Below are positions 57,180-64,000 of a stretch of 64,000 nt of DNA, in pieces (the first letter of the stretch is position 1; each line of letters starts with the position of its first letter). Position numbers and translations under genes: made by a program. The notes under the pieces are model-generated. The model saw nothing but the letters and a program-made list of their open reading frames with translations, did not search any database and was not told where the DNA came from. This DNA is from Microbacterium sp. AK009 (GTDB lineage Bacteria > Actinomycetota > Actinomycetes > Actinomycetales > Microbacteriaceae): assembly GCF_013410955.1 (NCBI RefSeq), contig NZ_JACCCG010000001.1, positions 186,001 to 250,000 on the forward strand. Direction: 5' to 3'.

Positions 57180-58060
57180 CAGGGGCGTTCCACGCGTGCG
57201 CCGGCGACCGACTCCTCCGCCGCCAGCCGGTCGGCGGCGGTGACGCCGAACACGCGGTTCACCGCGGCGTCGAAGACGCGGTCGGGCAGGAGCCACCGCG
57301 CGAAGACGATCGCCTTCGCAGCGAACGGCACGGTGTAGCGGATCCGGGGCTTCGCCGCATCCACGGCCCGCCCGATGGCCTCGGCGACGACCGCCGGCCC
57401 CGCCGCCGTCTCGCCGTCCGCGGCGCTCAGCGTGCGCACGAGCGCGTGCGCCTGGGCGGCGTACGCGGTATCGCCCGAGACCTCCAGGGCACTCCGGCGG
57501 GAGATCTCGTTCCACTCGGTGCGGATCGCGCCGGGCCTGATGAGCACCACCCGCACGCCGTGCGGCTCCACCTCGACCCGCAGCGAGTTGCTGAGCCCCT
57601 CCACGGCGTACTTCGTCGCGTGGTACCAGGCGCCCAGGGGTTCGTAGATGCGGCCGCCGATCGAGGAGATGTTGACGATCGTGCCGCGGCGCTGGCGCCG
57701 CATCGTCGGCAGCACGAGCTGGGTGAGCCGTGCGAGGCCGAAGATGTTCACCTCGAACTGCCGTCGCGCCTCGTCGATCGGCACGTCTTCGACGGCGCCG
57801 TACGAGCCGTAGCCGGCGTTGTTGACGAGCACGTCGATGCGCCCCTGATCGTTCAGGATGCCGGTGACGGCGGCCGACATCGACTCGTCGTCGGTGACGT
57901 CCAGACGGATGACGCGGGCACCGTGTTCGGCGAGGTGCGCCATGCGCTCCACCCGCCTCGCCCCCGCGTAGACGACGAATCCGCGGCGGATCAGTTCGAG
58001 GACGGTGGCCTCTCCGATTCCCGAGGATGCTCCGGTGACCAAGGCGACGCGTGAATCCAT
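57179..58060 (-). CDS. Short-chain dehydrogenase/reductase
   Basis: 293 residues from ATG 58060. An in-frame GTG at 58069 would add three residues and has AGGAG eleven nt upstream, so the start is uncertain. It is a classical SDR: ALVTGASSGIGEATVLELIRRG, DVLVNNAGYGSYGAVEDVP, NISSIGGRIYEPLG with Ser, YHATKYAVEGLSNSLRVE with Tyr/Lys. The long C-terminal region (IRYTVPFAAKAIVFARWLLPDRVFDAAVNRVFG) is typical of oxidoreductases annotated for retinol- or lipid-like substrates. It stands alone and its substrate is unknown. Confidence 0.85.
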   Translation of the reverse strand: MDSRVALVTGASSGIGEATVLELIRRGFVVYAGARRVERMAHLAEHGARVIRLDVTDDESMSAAVTGILNDQGRIDVLVNNAGYGSYGAVEDVPIDEARRQFEVNIFGLARLTQLVLPTMRRQRRGTIVNISSIGGRIYEPLGAWYHATKYAVEGLSNSLRVEVEPHGVRVVLIRPGAIRTEWNEISRRSALEVSGDTAYAAQAHALVRTLSAADGETAAGPAVVAEAIGRAVDAAKPRIRYTVPFAAKAIVFARWLLPDRVFDAAVNRVFGVTAADRLAAEESVAGARVERP

Positions 58061-58130
58061 AGGGAACACAAAACCAGGTACTCCTGCATGTCTCCTCCGC
58101 GGATCTGGTGCGTTTGCCTAGCCTGGCCGG

Positions 58131-59036
58131 GTGGGGGAGCGGGCACGACGTCGACGCCGCGCTCGGCTGCGGCGCACGGGCACGGTGCTGGGCGGCATCC
58201 TGCTGGTCGCGACCCTGACGGTCGGTTGGCTCGCCCTGACCCTCGGGCCCCTCAACGGCGTCGCGCGGGCCGCGGCTCCCCTCACCCCCCTGCCCACCGC
58301 TTCCGCCGACGCGGCGCCCGCCGCCCACGTCGCCGCCCCCGACGCCGCCCCGACCCCGGAACCGACTCCGCTCCTCCCGACGCCGGTCTTCCCCGAGCCG
58401 CCCGCCTCCCCTGTCCCTCCGCCGCCGCCCGCGCCCCCACCCACGGCCTGGGTGATCGGCGACTCCCAGGCCGCGGCCGACGCATCGTGGGTGGGCCGCG
58501 CCCCGGCCGAGCTCGGGTACGGGGTCACCCTCTCGGCGCGCGGCGGCATCGGATTCGTGGCGGCGCCGCCGGGGTCGGACGCATCGCCGGGGCATCCGAG
58601 CATTCGCGACGCGCTCGCCGCCGGGCTGTGGCAACCGCCCGCCGATCCCGCGCTCATCGTCGTGCAGTCCGGTGGCAACGATCAGACTTTCCCGCTCGAT
58701 CAGGTGCGCGCCGCCGCCGAAGACTCGCTCGACCACCTGCGTGCCACCTTCCCCGAGGCGACCCTGGTCGTCGTCGGCCCGCTCGTGCAGGTCGAGGCGT
58801 GGGCACCCCAGCGGCGCGACGTGAGTACGACGCTCGCCCAGGTCGCCGCTGCGCGGGGCATCGCGTTCGTCGACACGACCGGGTGGGTCGCGTCATCGGG
58901 CCTGCAGCCGTTCCTCGTCGACGATCGCCACTTCTCGCCTGAGGGGCACGATGCCCTCACCGGCATCTTCGTGCGGGCGCTCGCCGGGCAGGGCGTGAGC
59001 GACCCTGCGGCGACGGCGCCGTCAGCAGCCTCCTGA
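58131..59036 (+). CDS. Membrane-anchored SGNH-type hydrolase
   Basis: 301 residues from GTG 58131; TAGCCT (58119-58124) lies six nt upstream. An Arg-rich start and one helix (about 15-40) anchor it. A Pro/Ala-rich wall-spanning linker of about 60 residues follows. The catalytic domain has AWVIGDSQA (Ser nucleophile), ARGGIGF (Gly), QSGGNDQTF (Asn) and VDDRHFSPEGHDAL (Asp-His). This is an extracellular esterase or acetyltransferase-like enzyme, perhaps acting on wall glycans. Its 3' end overlaps the convergent lysozyme-like gene by 15 bp. Confidence 0.85.
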   Translation: MGERARRRRRARLRRTGTVLGGILLVATLTVGWLALTLGPLNGVARAAAPLTPLPTASADAAPAAHVAAPDAAPTPEPTPLLPTPVFPEPPASPVPPPPPAPPPTAWVIGDSQAAADASWVGRAPAELGYGVTLSARGGIGFVAAPPGSDASPGHPSIRDALAAGLWQPPADPALIVVQSGGNDQTFPLDQVRAAAEDSLDHLRATFPEATLVVVGPLVQVEAWAPQRRDVSTTLAQVAAARGIAFVDTTGWVASSGLQPFLVDDRHFSPEGHDALTGIFVRALAGQGVSDPAATAPSAAS

Positions 59037-59618
59037 GCCCGCGGCATCCGTTCCCGCGGGAGCACGCTCCCCGCCCGCGAGCTCCGCGGCCAGTGCCACC
59101 GCCGCAGGCCAGTACGGCGCGTAGTGGTCGGGCTGGGCGTTGATCTGGGTGCGGTGGGCGACGAGCGTCGGCTCCATCGCCAGGCGTTCGGGCTCGGGAA
59201 CCTCGGCGAGCATCGCGCGGTAGAACATCGTCGCCGCGGTGTACGGATCCATGCGCGCGTCGCGCGGGCCCCACTCGTCCTGCTGCTGGAAGAGCCCGAC
59301 GGAGGTGGTGGGGCTGCCGTCGGGGTTTCGCACCCCGCTCGTCTCCCAGTCGCCGTAGTCGAGGTTCCGCAGCGACGACTCGCCCATCGCGGTCATGACG
59401 GCGATCGTCTGGTCACGCTCCGACAGTCCGAGATCCTGGCCCGCGCGGATGACGGTGGCGGCATTCTCGCGCTGCTCCGCGGTCCAGGAGCGGCACTCGG
59501 GCGGGCTCTCCTGCGGCGAGAACAGCACGACGACGGCGATGACCGCAACGACCGCGACCGTGACGAGACCCGCGAGGACGGTCTGGATCCGGGATGCCGC
59601 GGAGGAGCGCACCTCCAC
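59022..59618 (-). CDS. Membrane-anchored lysozyme/transglycosylase-like protein
   Basis: 198 residues. One N-terminal helix (about 12-34) is followed by an extracellular domain. TVIRAGQDLGLSERDQTIAVMTAMGESSLRNLDYGD has the position and Glu of goose-lysozyme-type muramidases, and TTSVGLFQQQDEWGPRDARMDPYTAATMFYRAML matches the same fold. The catalytic Glu is in AMGESS. It would cut or bind peptidoglycan. It is convergent with the SGNH gene. Confidence 0.75.
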   Translation of the reverse strand: MEVRSSAASRIQTVLAGLVTVAVVAVIAVVVLFSPQESPPECRSWTAEQRENAATVIRAGQDLGLSERDQTIAVMTAMGESSLRNLDYGDWETSGVRNPDGSPTTSVGLFQQQDEWGPRDARMDPYTAATMFYRAMLAEVPEPERLAMEPTLVAHRTQINAQPDHYAPYWPAAVALAAELAGGERAPAGTDAAGSGGC

Positions 59619-59668
59619 ATCGTGACATCCGTTCCTGTGATCCTCCCGCCGGGTATAGCCTGCCGCCG

Positions 59669-60094
59669 ATGCGCCTTCGCCCGATCGACCTCGTGGACGT
59701 CTTCGTCTACCTCGTCGTGCTGGGCGCGTTCATCCAGCTCTTCCCGCAGGTCATCTCCGAGACGTTCCTCCTCGCCCTCCTCACGGCGATCCTGCTGAAG
59801 GTCGTGCTCGAGGGGGTGCTGTGGCTGAAGAAGCGGGTGGTCGCGCGCATCCGCGACTCGAGCACCGCGCTCACCCGCGCGGTCAACATCGTCGCGCTCG
59901 TGCTGATCCTCCCGGGGAGCAAGTTCGTGGTGCTGCTGCTGGTCGACGTCGTCTTCGGCGAGGAGGTGCGCCTGGGCGGGTTCTTCGCCGTCACCGCTCT
60001 CGTCATCGTGCTGACCCTTGCGCGGGCGGGGGTGCGGCGGCTCCTCGCTCCGCCGGCGCGTTCTCCCGCGAACGATCAGAGCTCACGGAGGTAG
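59669..60094 (+). CDS. Membrane protein of unknown function
   Basis: 141 residues from ATG 59669, with TAGCCT (59656-59661) seven nt upstream. Four helices are seen: VDVFVYLVVLGAFIQLF, TFLLALLTAILLKVVLEGVLWL, AVNIVALVLILPGSKFVVLLLVDVVFG and LGGFFAVTALVIVLTLARAGV. Small actinobacterial proteins of this pattern have no known role. It lies between the lysozyme-like and GNAT genes and overlaps the latter's end by 19 bp. Confidence 0.7.
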   Translation: MRLRPIDLVDVFVYLVVLGAFIQLFPQVISETFLLALLTAILLKVVLEGVLWLKKRVVARIRDSSTALTRAVNIVALVLILPGSKFVVLLLVDVVFGEEVRLGGFFAVTALVIVLTLARAGVRRLLAPPARSPANDQSSRR

Positions 60095-60546
60095 CAGAGC
60101 ATCCGGTAGTCCTCGCCGGGCTCGATGTTCACGAAGCCGTGGCGTTCGTAGAACCGGCGGGTGTCGTGGTCGATCTCGTCGACGTTGATGTGCATCTCGC
60201 CGGCCCCGCGGCGGCGCACCTCGTCGATCGCCGCGGTGAGTACCCGGGTGCCGATGCCCTCGTCGCGAACCGCCGGACGCACGTAGAGCTCTTCGAGCTG
60301 CGCGAGCGGGCCGCGGTAGTACGGCGTCGGCCGCAGGGTGAGGAAGGCGAAGGCCACCGCCTTGCCGGCATCCTCGGCGAGGACGACCAGCACGTCGTCG
60401 CGGCGCAGCAGCTCGGCGAACCGCTCGCCGAAGAACGCCGCGCCGGGGGTGGGCGACTCGAACTCGGTGTTGAAATCGTGAAGGAGGGCGCCGACCGTGG
60501 CGGCATCCTCATCGGTGGCGAAGCGCACCGTGACCATCGTCGTCAT
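60076..60546 (-). CDS. GNAT family N-acetyltransferase
   Basis: 156 residues from ATG 60546. The acetyl-CoA motif is in LEELYVRPAVRDEGIGTRVLTAAIDEV, with the R-x-x-G-x-G pattern. INVDEIDHDTRRFYERHGFVNIEPGEDYRMLCYL is the usual GNAT C-terminal half. It is probably an acetyltransferase acting on a small molecule or amine. The substrate is unknown. Confidence 0.85.
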   Translation of the reverse strand: MTTMVTVRFATDEDAATVGALLHDFNTEFESPTPGAAFFGERFAELLRRDDVLVVLAEDAGKAVAFAFLTLRPTPYYRGPLAQLEELYVRPAVRDEGIGTRVLTAAIDEVRRRGAGEMHINVDEIDHDTRRFYERHGFVNIEPGEDYRMLCYLREL

Positions 60547-60592
60547 GGGTTCATCATTGCCGCCGGGGCCGCGCGACGGTAGCGTGCGGCGC

Positions 60593-61012
60593 GTGGGTCA
60601 TCCGGTGATGTTCGACGAGGGGGATGCTGCGCTCCAGCGCATCCGCGAGATCGCCCTCGCCTTTCCGGGGGCAGCCGAGCGGGTCTCGCACGGGCGGCCG
60701 AACTTCTTCACCACCAAGACCTTCTGCTACTACGGCGGCTCGGAGCGGGGTGACCACGTGGGCGCCCGGCACGACCGCGCCATCCTCATCCGGCCCGATC
60801 CCGCAGACGAGCCGGCGCTTCGTCAGGACCCCCGGTTCTGGGAGCCCGCGTACCTCTGGCCGGCCGGCTGGCTCGGGGTGGACCTGCCCGTTTCCGACCG
60901 AGACGACTCGGGCTGGACGGAGGTCGCCGAACTCATCGACGCCTCCTACCGGGTCACCGCGCCGAAGACGCTGGTGCGCGAGCTCGACGAACGCACCTCC
61001 CCGGCCGGCTGA
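60593..61012 (+). CDS. MmcQ/YjbR family DNA-binding-like protein
   Basis: 139 residues from GTG 60593; TAGCGT (60580-60585) is seven nt upstream, so leaderless translation is likely. Family features are IREIALAFPGAAERVSHGRPNFFTTKTFCYYGG and FWEPAYLWPAGWLGVDLPV, ending in ELIDASYRVTAPKTLVREL. The CyaY-like fold may bind DNA, but the role is not established. The adjacent GNAT is divergent. Confidence 0.8.
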   Translation: MGHPVMFDEGDAALQRIREIALAFPGAAERVSHGRPNFFTTKTFCYYGGSERGDHVGARHDRAILIRPDPADEPALRQDPRFWEPAYLWPAGWLGVDLPVSDRDDSGWTEVAELIDASYRVTAPKTLVRELDERTSPAG

Positions 61013-61074
61013 CCCCCGCCACGCCCACCCGCAACCCCTCGCACCCACGGGGGCCACGCCTCTAGAGTGCCCCC

Positions 61075-62541
61075 ATGGGAGAGGATGTCGCACCGCAGGA
61101 GTTCACCCGCGCCGACCGCACGCGCCACCGCGAGAAGGTGCGGCAGAACCTCGACGTCTTCGCGCAGATGCTGCGCGAGTCGCGGTTCGACACCGACGAT
61201 CCGCTGACGGGGCTGGAGGTCGAGTTCAACCTCATCGACGACGTGGGCGACCCCGCCTTCCGCAACGCCGAGGCGCTCGCCGCGATCGCGGACCCTGCCT
61301 TCCAGACCGAGCTGGGTCAGTTCAACATCGAGATGAACGTCCCCCCGGCGCGCCTGCGCGGGGGAGGGCTGACCGTCTTCGAGGAGGGGCTGCGTCGCAG
61401 CCTCAACCGCGCCGAGGAGCGCTCCGCCGGCGTCGGCGCGCACCTGGTGATGATCGGCATCCTGCCCACCCTCGCCGAGGGGCATCTCCGGCGCGAGACG
61501 CTCAGCGCCAACCCCCGCTACGCCTTGCTCAGCGAGCAGATCCTCGACGCGCGCGGGGAGGACATCGCGATCTCGATCACCGGCGCCGAGAAGCTCCGCA
61601 CCACCGCCGACTCGATCATTCCCGAAGCGGCGTGCACGAGCACGCAGTTCCACGTGCAGACCTCGCCCGACGACTTCGCCGCGTACTGGAACGCCTCGCA
61701 GGTGATCGCCGGGGTGCAGCTGGCGGTGTCGGCGAACTCGCCGTACCTCCTCGGCAAGGAGCTCTGGCGCGAGACGCGCATCCCGCTGTTCGAGCAGGCG
61801 ACCGACACCCGCAGCGAGGAGCTGAAGGCGCAGGGGGTCCGGCCCCGGGTGTGGTTCGGCGAGCGGTGGATCACCTCGGTGTTCGACCTGTTCGAGGAGA
61901 ACGTCCGGTACTTCCCGGCCCTGCTTCCCGTCGTCGACGACGAAGACCCTGCGGCAGCCCTCGCGGAGGGCCGGGTGCCGTCGCTGGCCGAGCTGAAGCT
62001 CCACAACGGCACCGTGTACCGCTGGAACCGCCCGGTGTACGACATCGCCGACGGGATGCCGCACCTGCGGGTGGAGAACCGGCTGCTGGCCGCCGGCCCC
62101 ACCGTCGCCGACATCATGGCCAACGCGGCCTTCTACTTCGGACTCGTGCGCGCGCTCGCCGAGGACGAGCGGCCGCTGTGGTCGCAGATGTCGTTCAGCG
62201 CGGCGGAGGAGAACTTCCACGCCGGCGCCCGGGACGGCATCGATGCGCGCGTCTACTGGCCGGGGGTCGGCCAGGTGGCGGCGACCGAGCTGGTGCTCCG
62301 GCGCCTGCTCCCCCTCGCCCACCGCGGCCTCGAGGCCTGGGGCGTCGACACCGCCGAGCGCGAGCGCCTTCTCGGCATCATCGAGCAGCGCTGCCTGACG
62401 GGTGTCACCGGCGCGGAGTGGTTCGTCGGACGCATGCACCAGCGCCGCGGCATGGAGCGATTCGACGCCCTGCGGGCGACGCTCCTGGACTACACCGCCG
62501 GGATGCACACCAACCAGCCGGTGCACACCTGGGAGCGCTGA
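61075..62541 (+). CDS. Glutamate-cysteine ligase family 2-like protein
   Basis: 488 residues from ATG 61075; TAGAGT (61063-61068) is six nt upstream. The GCS2 fold is shown by TGLEVEFNLIDD, the metal/ATP motif LGQFNIEMNVPPARL, TSTQFHVQTSPDDFAAYWNAS and HLRVENRLLAAGPTVADIMANAAFYFGL. Actinobacterial members are annotated as glutamate-cysteine ligases, although these bacteria mostly use mycothiol. The true substrate may be another amino acid-thiol pair. It ends in a hairpin shared with the siderophore gene. Confidence 0.8.
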   Translation: MGEDVAPQEFTRADRTRHREKVRQNLDVFAQMLRESRFDTDDPLTGLEVEFNLIDDVGDPAFRNAEALAAIADPAFQTELGQFNIEMNVPPARLRGGGLTVFEEGLRRSLNRAEERSAGVGAHLVMIGILPTLAEGHLRRETLSANPRYALLSEQILDARGEDIAISITGAEKLRTTADSIIPEAACTSTQFHVQTSPDDFAAYWNASQVIAGVQLAVSANSPYLLGKELWRETRIPLFEQATDTRSEELKAQGVRPRVWFGERWITSVFDLFEENVRYFPALLPVVDDEDPAAALAEGRVPSLAELKLHNGTVYRWNRPVYDIADGMPHLRVENRLLAAGPTVADIMANAAFYFGLVRALAEDERPLWSQMSFSAAEENFHAGARDGIDARVYWPGVGQVAATELVLRRLLPLAHRGLEAWGVDTAERERLLGIIEQRCLTGVTGAEWFVGRMHQRRGMERFDALRATLLDYTAGMHTNQPVHTWER

Positions 62542-62560
62542 GCGCCCCTGGTCTCAGCGC
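62535..62560. terminator. Hairpin containing both convergent stop codons
   Basis: GCGCTGAG (62535-62542) and CTCAGCGC (62553-62560) pair around a 10-nt loop. Each arm holds the stop codon of one gene: TGA 62539-62541 for the GCS2 gene and the minus-strand TGA at 62554-62556. It would act in both directions. Confidence 0.65.
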
Positions 62561-63339
62561 GGTGTCTTCTCCGCCGTCTCGCCGCGCTTCCAGTACCCCT
62601 TGATGACGGTCTGCTCGGCCGGCACGCCCCACCGCTCGAGCAGCAGGTCGCGTCCGGGCTTGACGATCGACTGCTCGGCCGCGATGAACCCCAGGATGCT
62701 GCCGCGCGGCCGCTCCTGACCGCCGAGGGCGCTCAACCGCGCAGCCAGCGCCGACGCGGGCGCCGTGGTGCCGCGGTGCACCTGCTCGACGGCGACGCCC
62801 GCGGGCGCGTCGATCGGCAGCTCGTGGGCGGTGTCGGCGACCTCGACGAGGATGCGCCCGCGCGCCTGGTCGTCCATGAGCCCGGCGAAGCGGCGCATCG
62901 CCGGCACCGCGGTCTCGTCGCCCGCGAGCATCCAGAAGTCGGGCCGCCCCTCGACGACCTTCGAGCCGCGCGGACCGCCGACTCCGGCGAGGGCGCCGAT
63001 CGGCGCGGTCGCGGCCCAGGCGGCGGCCACTCCCGCCGTCCCCGCCGCCGGGTCGCCGTGGACGGCGAACTCGAGATCGAGCCAGTCGGCACCGAAGCGC
63101 GCGGGGGTGTACTCGCGGCTCGGCGCGGCGCGCAGCTCCTCGATCGCCTCGGGCTCGCCTTCGGGGAAGAAGATGCGGATGTGGTCGTCGGCTCCCAGGG
63201 AGGTGAACCCGGTGAGTTCCTCACCGACGAGGCGGACGCGGACGTACCCCGGGGTGAGCCACTCGCGGCTGTGGAGACGGACGCGGCGGAACTGCATCTC
63301 CAGACCTTCGAGGCGGAGGGAGAAGGATGACTCGGGCAT
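62554..63339 (-). CDS. Siderophore-interacting protein (ferric reductase-like)
   Basis: 261 residues. The FAD-binding N-terminal domain contains LTPGYVRVRLVGEELTGF and APSREYTPARFGADWLDLEFAVHG. The SIP C-terminal part has GSKVVEGRPDFWMLAGDETAVPAMRRFAGLM, LGFIAAEQSIVKPGRDLLLERWGVP and IKGYWKRGET. Such proteins reduce ferric siderophores in the cytoplasm to release iron. It is 24 bp downstream of a siderophore-class ABC ATPase gene, so the two form an iron-uptake operon. Confidence 0.92.
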   Translation of the reverse strand: MPESSFSLRLEGLEMQFRRVRLHSREWLTPGYVRVRLVGEELTGFTSLGADDHIRIFFPEGEPEAIEELRAAPSREYTPARFGADWLDLEFAVHGDPAAGTAGVAAAWAATAPIGALAGVGGPRGSKVVEGRPDFWMLAGDETAVPAMRRFAGLMDDQARGRILVEVADTAHELPIDAPAGVAVEQVHRGTTAPASALAARLSALGGQERPRGSILGFIAAEQSIVKPGRDLLLERWGVPAEQTVIKGYWKRGETAEKTPR

Positions 63340-63363
63340 GGCGCTCTTTCGTATCGTGTCGGC

Positions 63364-64000
63364 TCAGTCCCACAACACCACGGGGCGTCCGTCGATGTCG
63401 GTGACGCGCGCGGGGGTGTCGTAGAGGTCGGTCAAGGTGTCGGCGGTGAGGACGTCGGGAACGGCTCCGTGGTGAACCACGCGGCCGCCCTTCATCGCCA
63501 GGATGTCGTCCGCATAGCGCGCCGCGACGTTGATGTCGTGGAGCACCACGACCACCGTCATCCCCCTTTCCTCCGCCAGTCGGCGGACCAGGCGCATGAG
63601 GGCCACGCCGTGACGGGGGTCGAGGTTGTTCAGCGGCTCGTCCAGCAGCAGGTGGTCGGTGTCCTGCGCGAGCGCCATCGCGACGAAGGCGCGCTGCCGC
63701 TGCCCGCCGGAGAGCTCGTCGAGGAAGCGGTCGCGCACAGCGCCCAGGTCGAGGTCGGCGATGGCGCGGTCGACGTGCGCGCGGTCATCGGCCGAACGCC
63801 CCGACCCGCCGTGGGGGAAGCGGCCGTAGGCGACGAGGTCGTCGACGCTCAGGCGGATGGCGAGGTGGTTGTCCTGCCGGAGGATGGCCAGGCGCCGCGC
63901 GAGGTCGCGGGTGCGGGTGGTGGCCACATCCATCCCGTCCACGGTGATGCGGCCACCGCTGGTTCCGACGAGACGCCCGATCGCCGCGAGGACTGTCGAC
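63364..64000 (-). CDS. Iron-siderophore ABC transporter ATP-binding protein (partial)
   Basis: The visible 211 codons lack the N-terminus, which lies beyond the window edge. The first readable residues, S-T-V-L, are the end of the Walker A motif. The Q-loop is in AILRQDNHLAIRLSVDDLVAYGRFPHGG, the signature is LSGGQRQRAFVAMALAQD, Walker B is HLLLDEPLNNLD and the H-loop is VVVVLHDINVAARYAD. FepC-type siderophore ATPases show this YGRFPH stretch. It feeds the SIP protein. The permease genes must lie upstream outside the window. Confidence 0.9.
   Translation of the reverse strand, partial: STVLAAIGRLVGTSGGRITVDGMDVATTRTRDLARRLAILRQDNHLAIRLSVDDLVAYGRFPHGGSGRSADDRAHVDRAIADLDLGAVRDRFLDELSGGQRQRAFVAMALAQDTDHLLLDEPLNNLDPRHGVALMRLVRRLAEERGMTVVVVLHDINVAARYADDILAMKGGRVVHHGAVPDVLTADTLTDLYDTPARVTDIDGRPVVLWD

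Overview
This is high-GC DNA with actinobacterial gene content: ECF sigma/Asp23 envelope-stress genes, DUF4012, a GH6 enzyme, cbs-metB, and GTG or leaderless starts with a TANNNT box about 6-8 nt upstream. A member of the Microbacteriaceae (Microbacterium-like) is the best guess. That placement is an inference from gene content, because no rRNA or tRNA gene was seen. All family calls were made by eye from motifs and translations; no search was run.

Layout. (1) 1-2.75 kb: a cut acyltransferase-3, truA and an EEP-family phosphodiesterase. (2) 2.8-15.6 kb: a cell-surface polysaccharide locus. It has a sensor kinase overlapping a membrane protein with a degenerate GGDEF domain, two divergent related lipoproteins, a processive GT2 synthase, an OmpR-type regulator, then an opposing operon of DUF4012, LPXTG protein, GT4 and membrane-anchored GH6 glucanase, and finally VanZ. 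CTTG-type repeats at 11-bp phasing lie upstream of the GT2 gene and between the lipoproteins, which suggests one response-regulator regulon. (3) 15.7-16.9 kb: small unknown proteins. (4) 16.9-21.3 kb: an Asp23/Gls24 envelope-stress island with an ECF sigma factor, an Asp23 protein carrying an anti-sigma-like Cys finger, membrane partners and two CsbD proteins. (5) 21.4-32.0 kb: MarR and an aldehyde dehydrogenase divergent from a sugar operon (split transketolase, MDR dehydrogenase, ribose-type ABC transporter, SDR, ketose 3-epimerase). (6) 32.0-36.1 kb: sulfur metabolism, with metB and cbs behind a leaderless poly-cysteine leader ORF, divergent from sufS-sufU. (7) 36.3-57.1 kb: a glycan and sugar-acid utilisation region. 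It holds an enolase-superfamily dehydratase, FadR regulator, epimerase and SDR divergent from an ABC importer, ThuA and Gfo/Idh genes, and a GH36-GH38-GH2-beta-propeller operon followed by IclR, SDR and an FAH hydrolase. (8) 57.2-64 kb: SDR, SGNH hydrolase, lysozyme-like protein, GNAT, YjbR-like protein, a GCS2-type ligase, and siderophore genes cut at the right edge.

How they work together. Region 2 looks like a regulated beta-glucan-type exopolysaccharide system resembling Streptomyces CslA/CslZ. Region 7 would release galactose and mannose residues from glycans, import the products and oxidise a (deoxy)sugar through a non-phosphorylative route. Operators at 40.08-40.17 kb and 45.30-45.38 kb fit control of these genes by the local FadR and IclR regulators.
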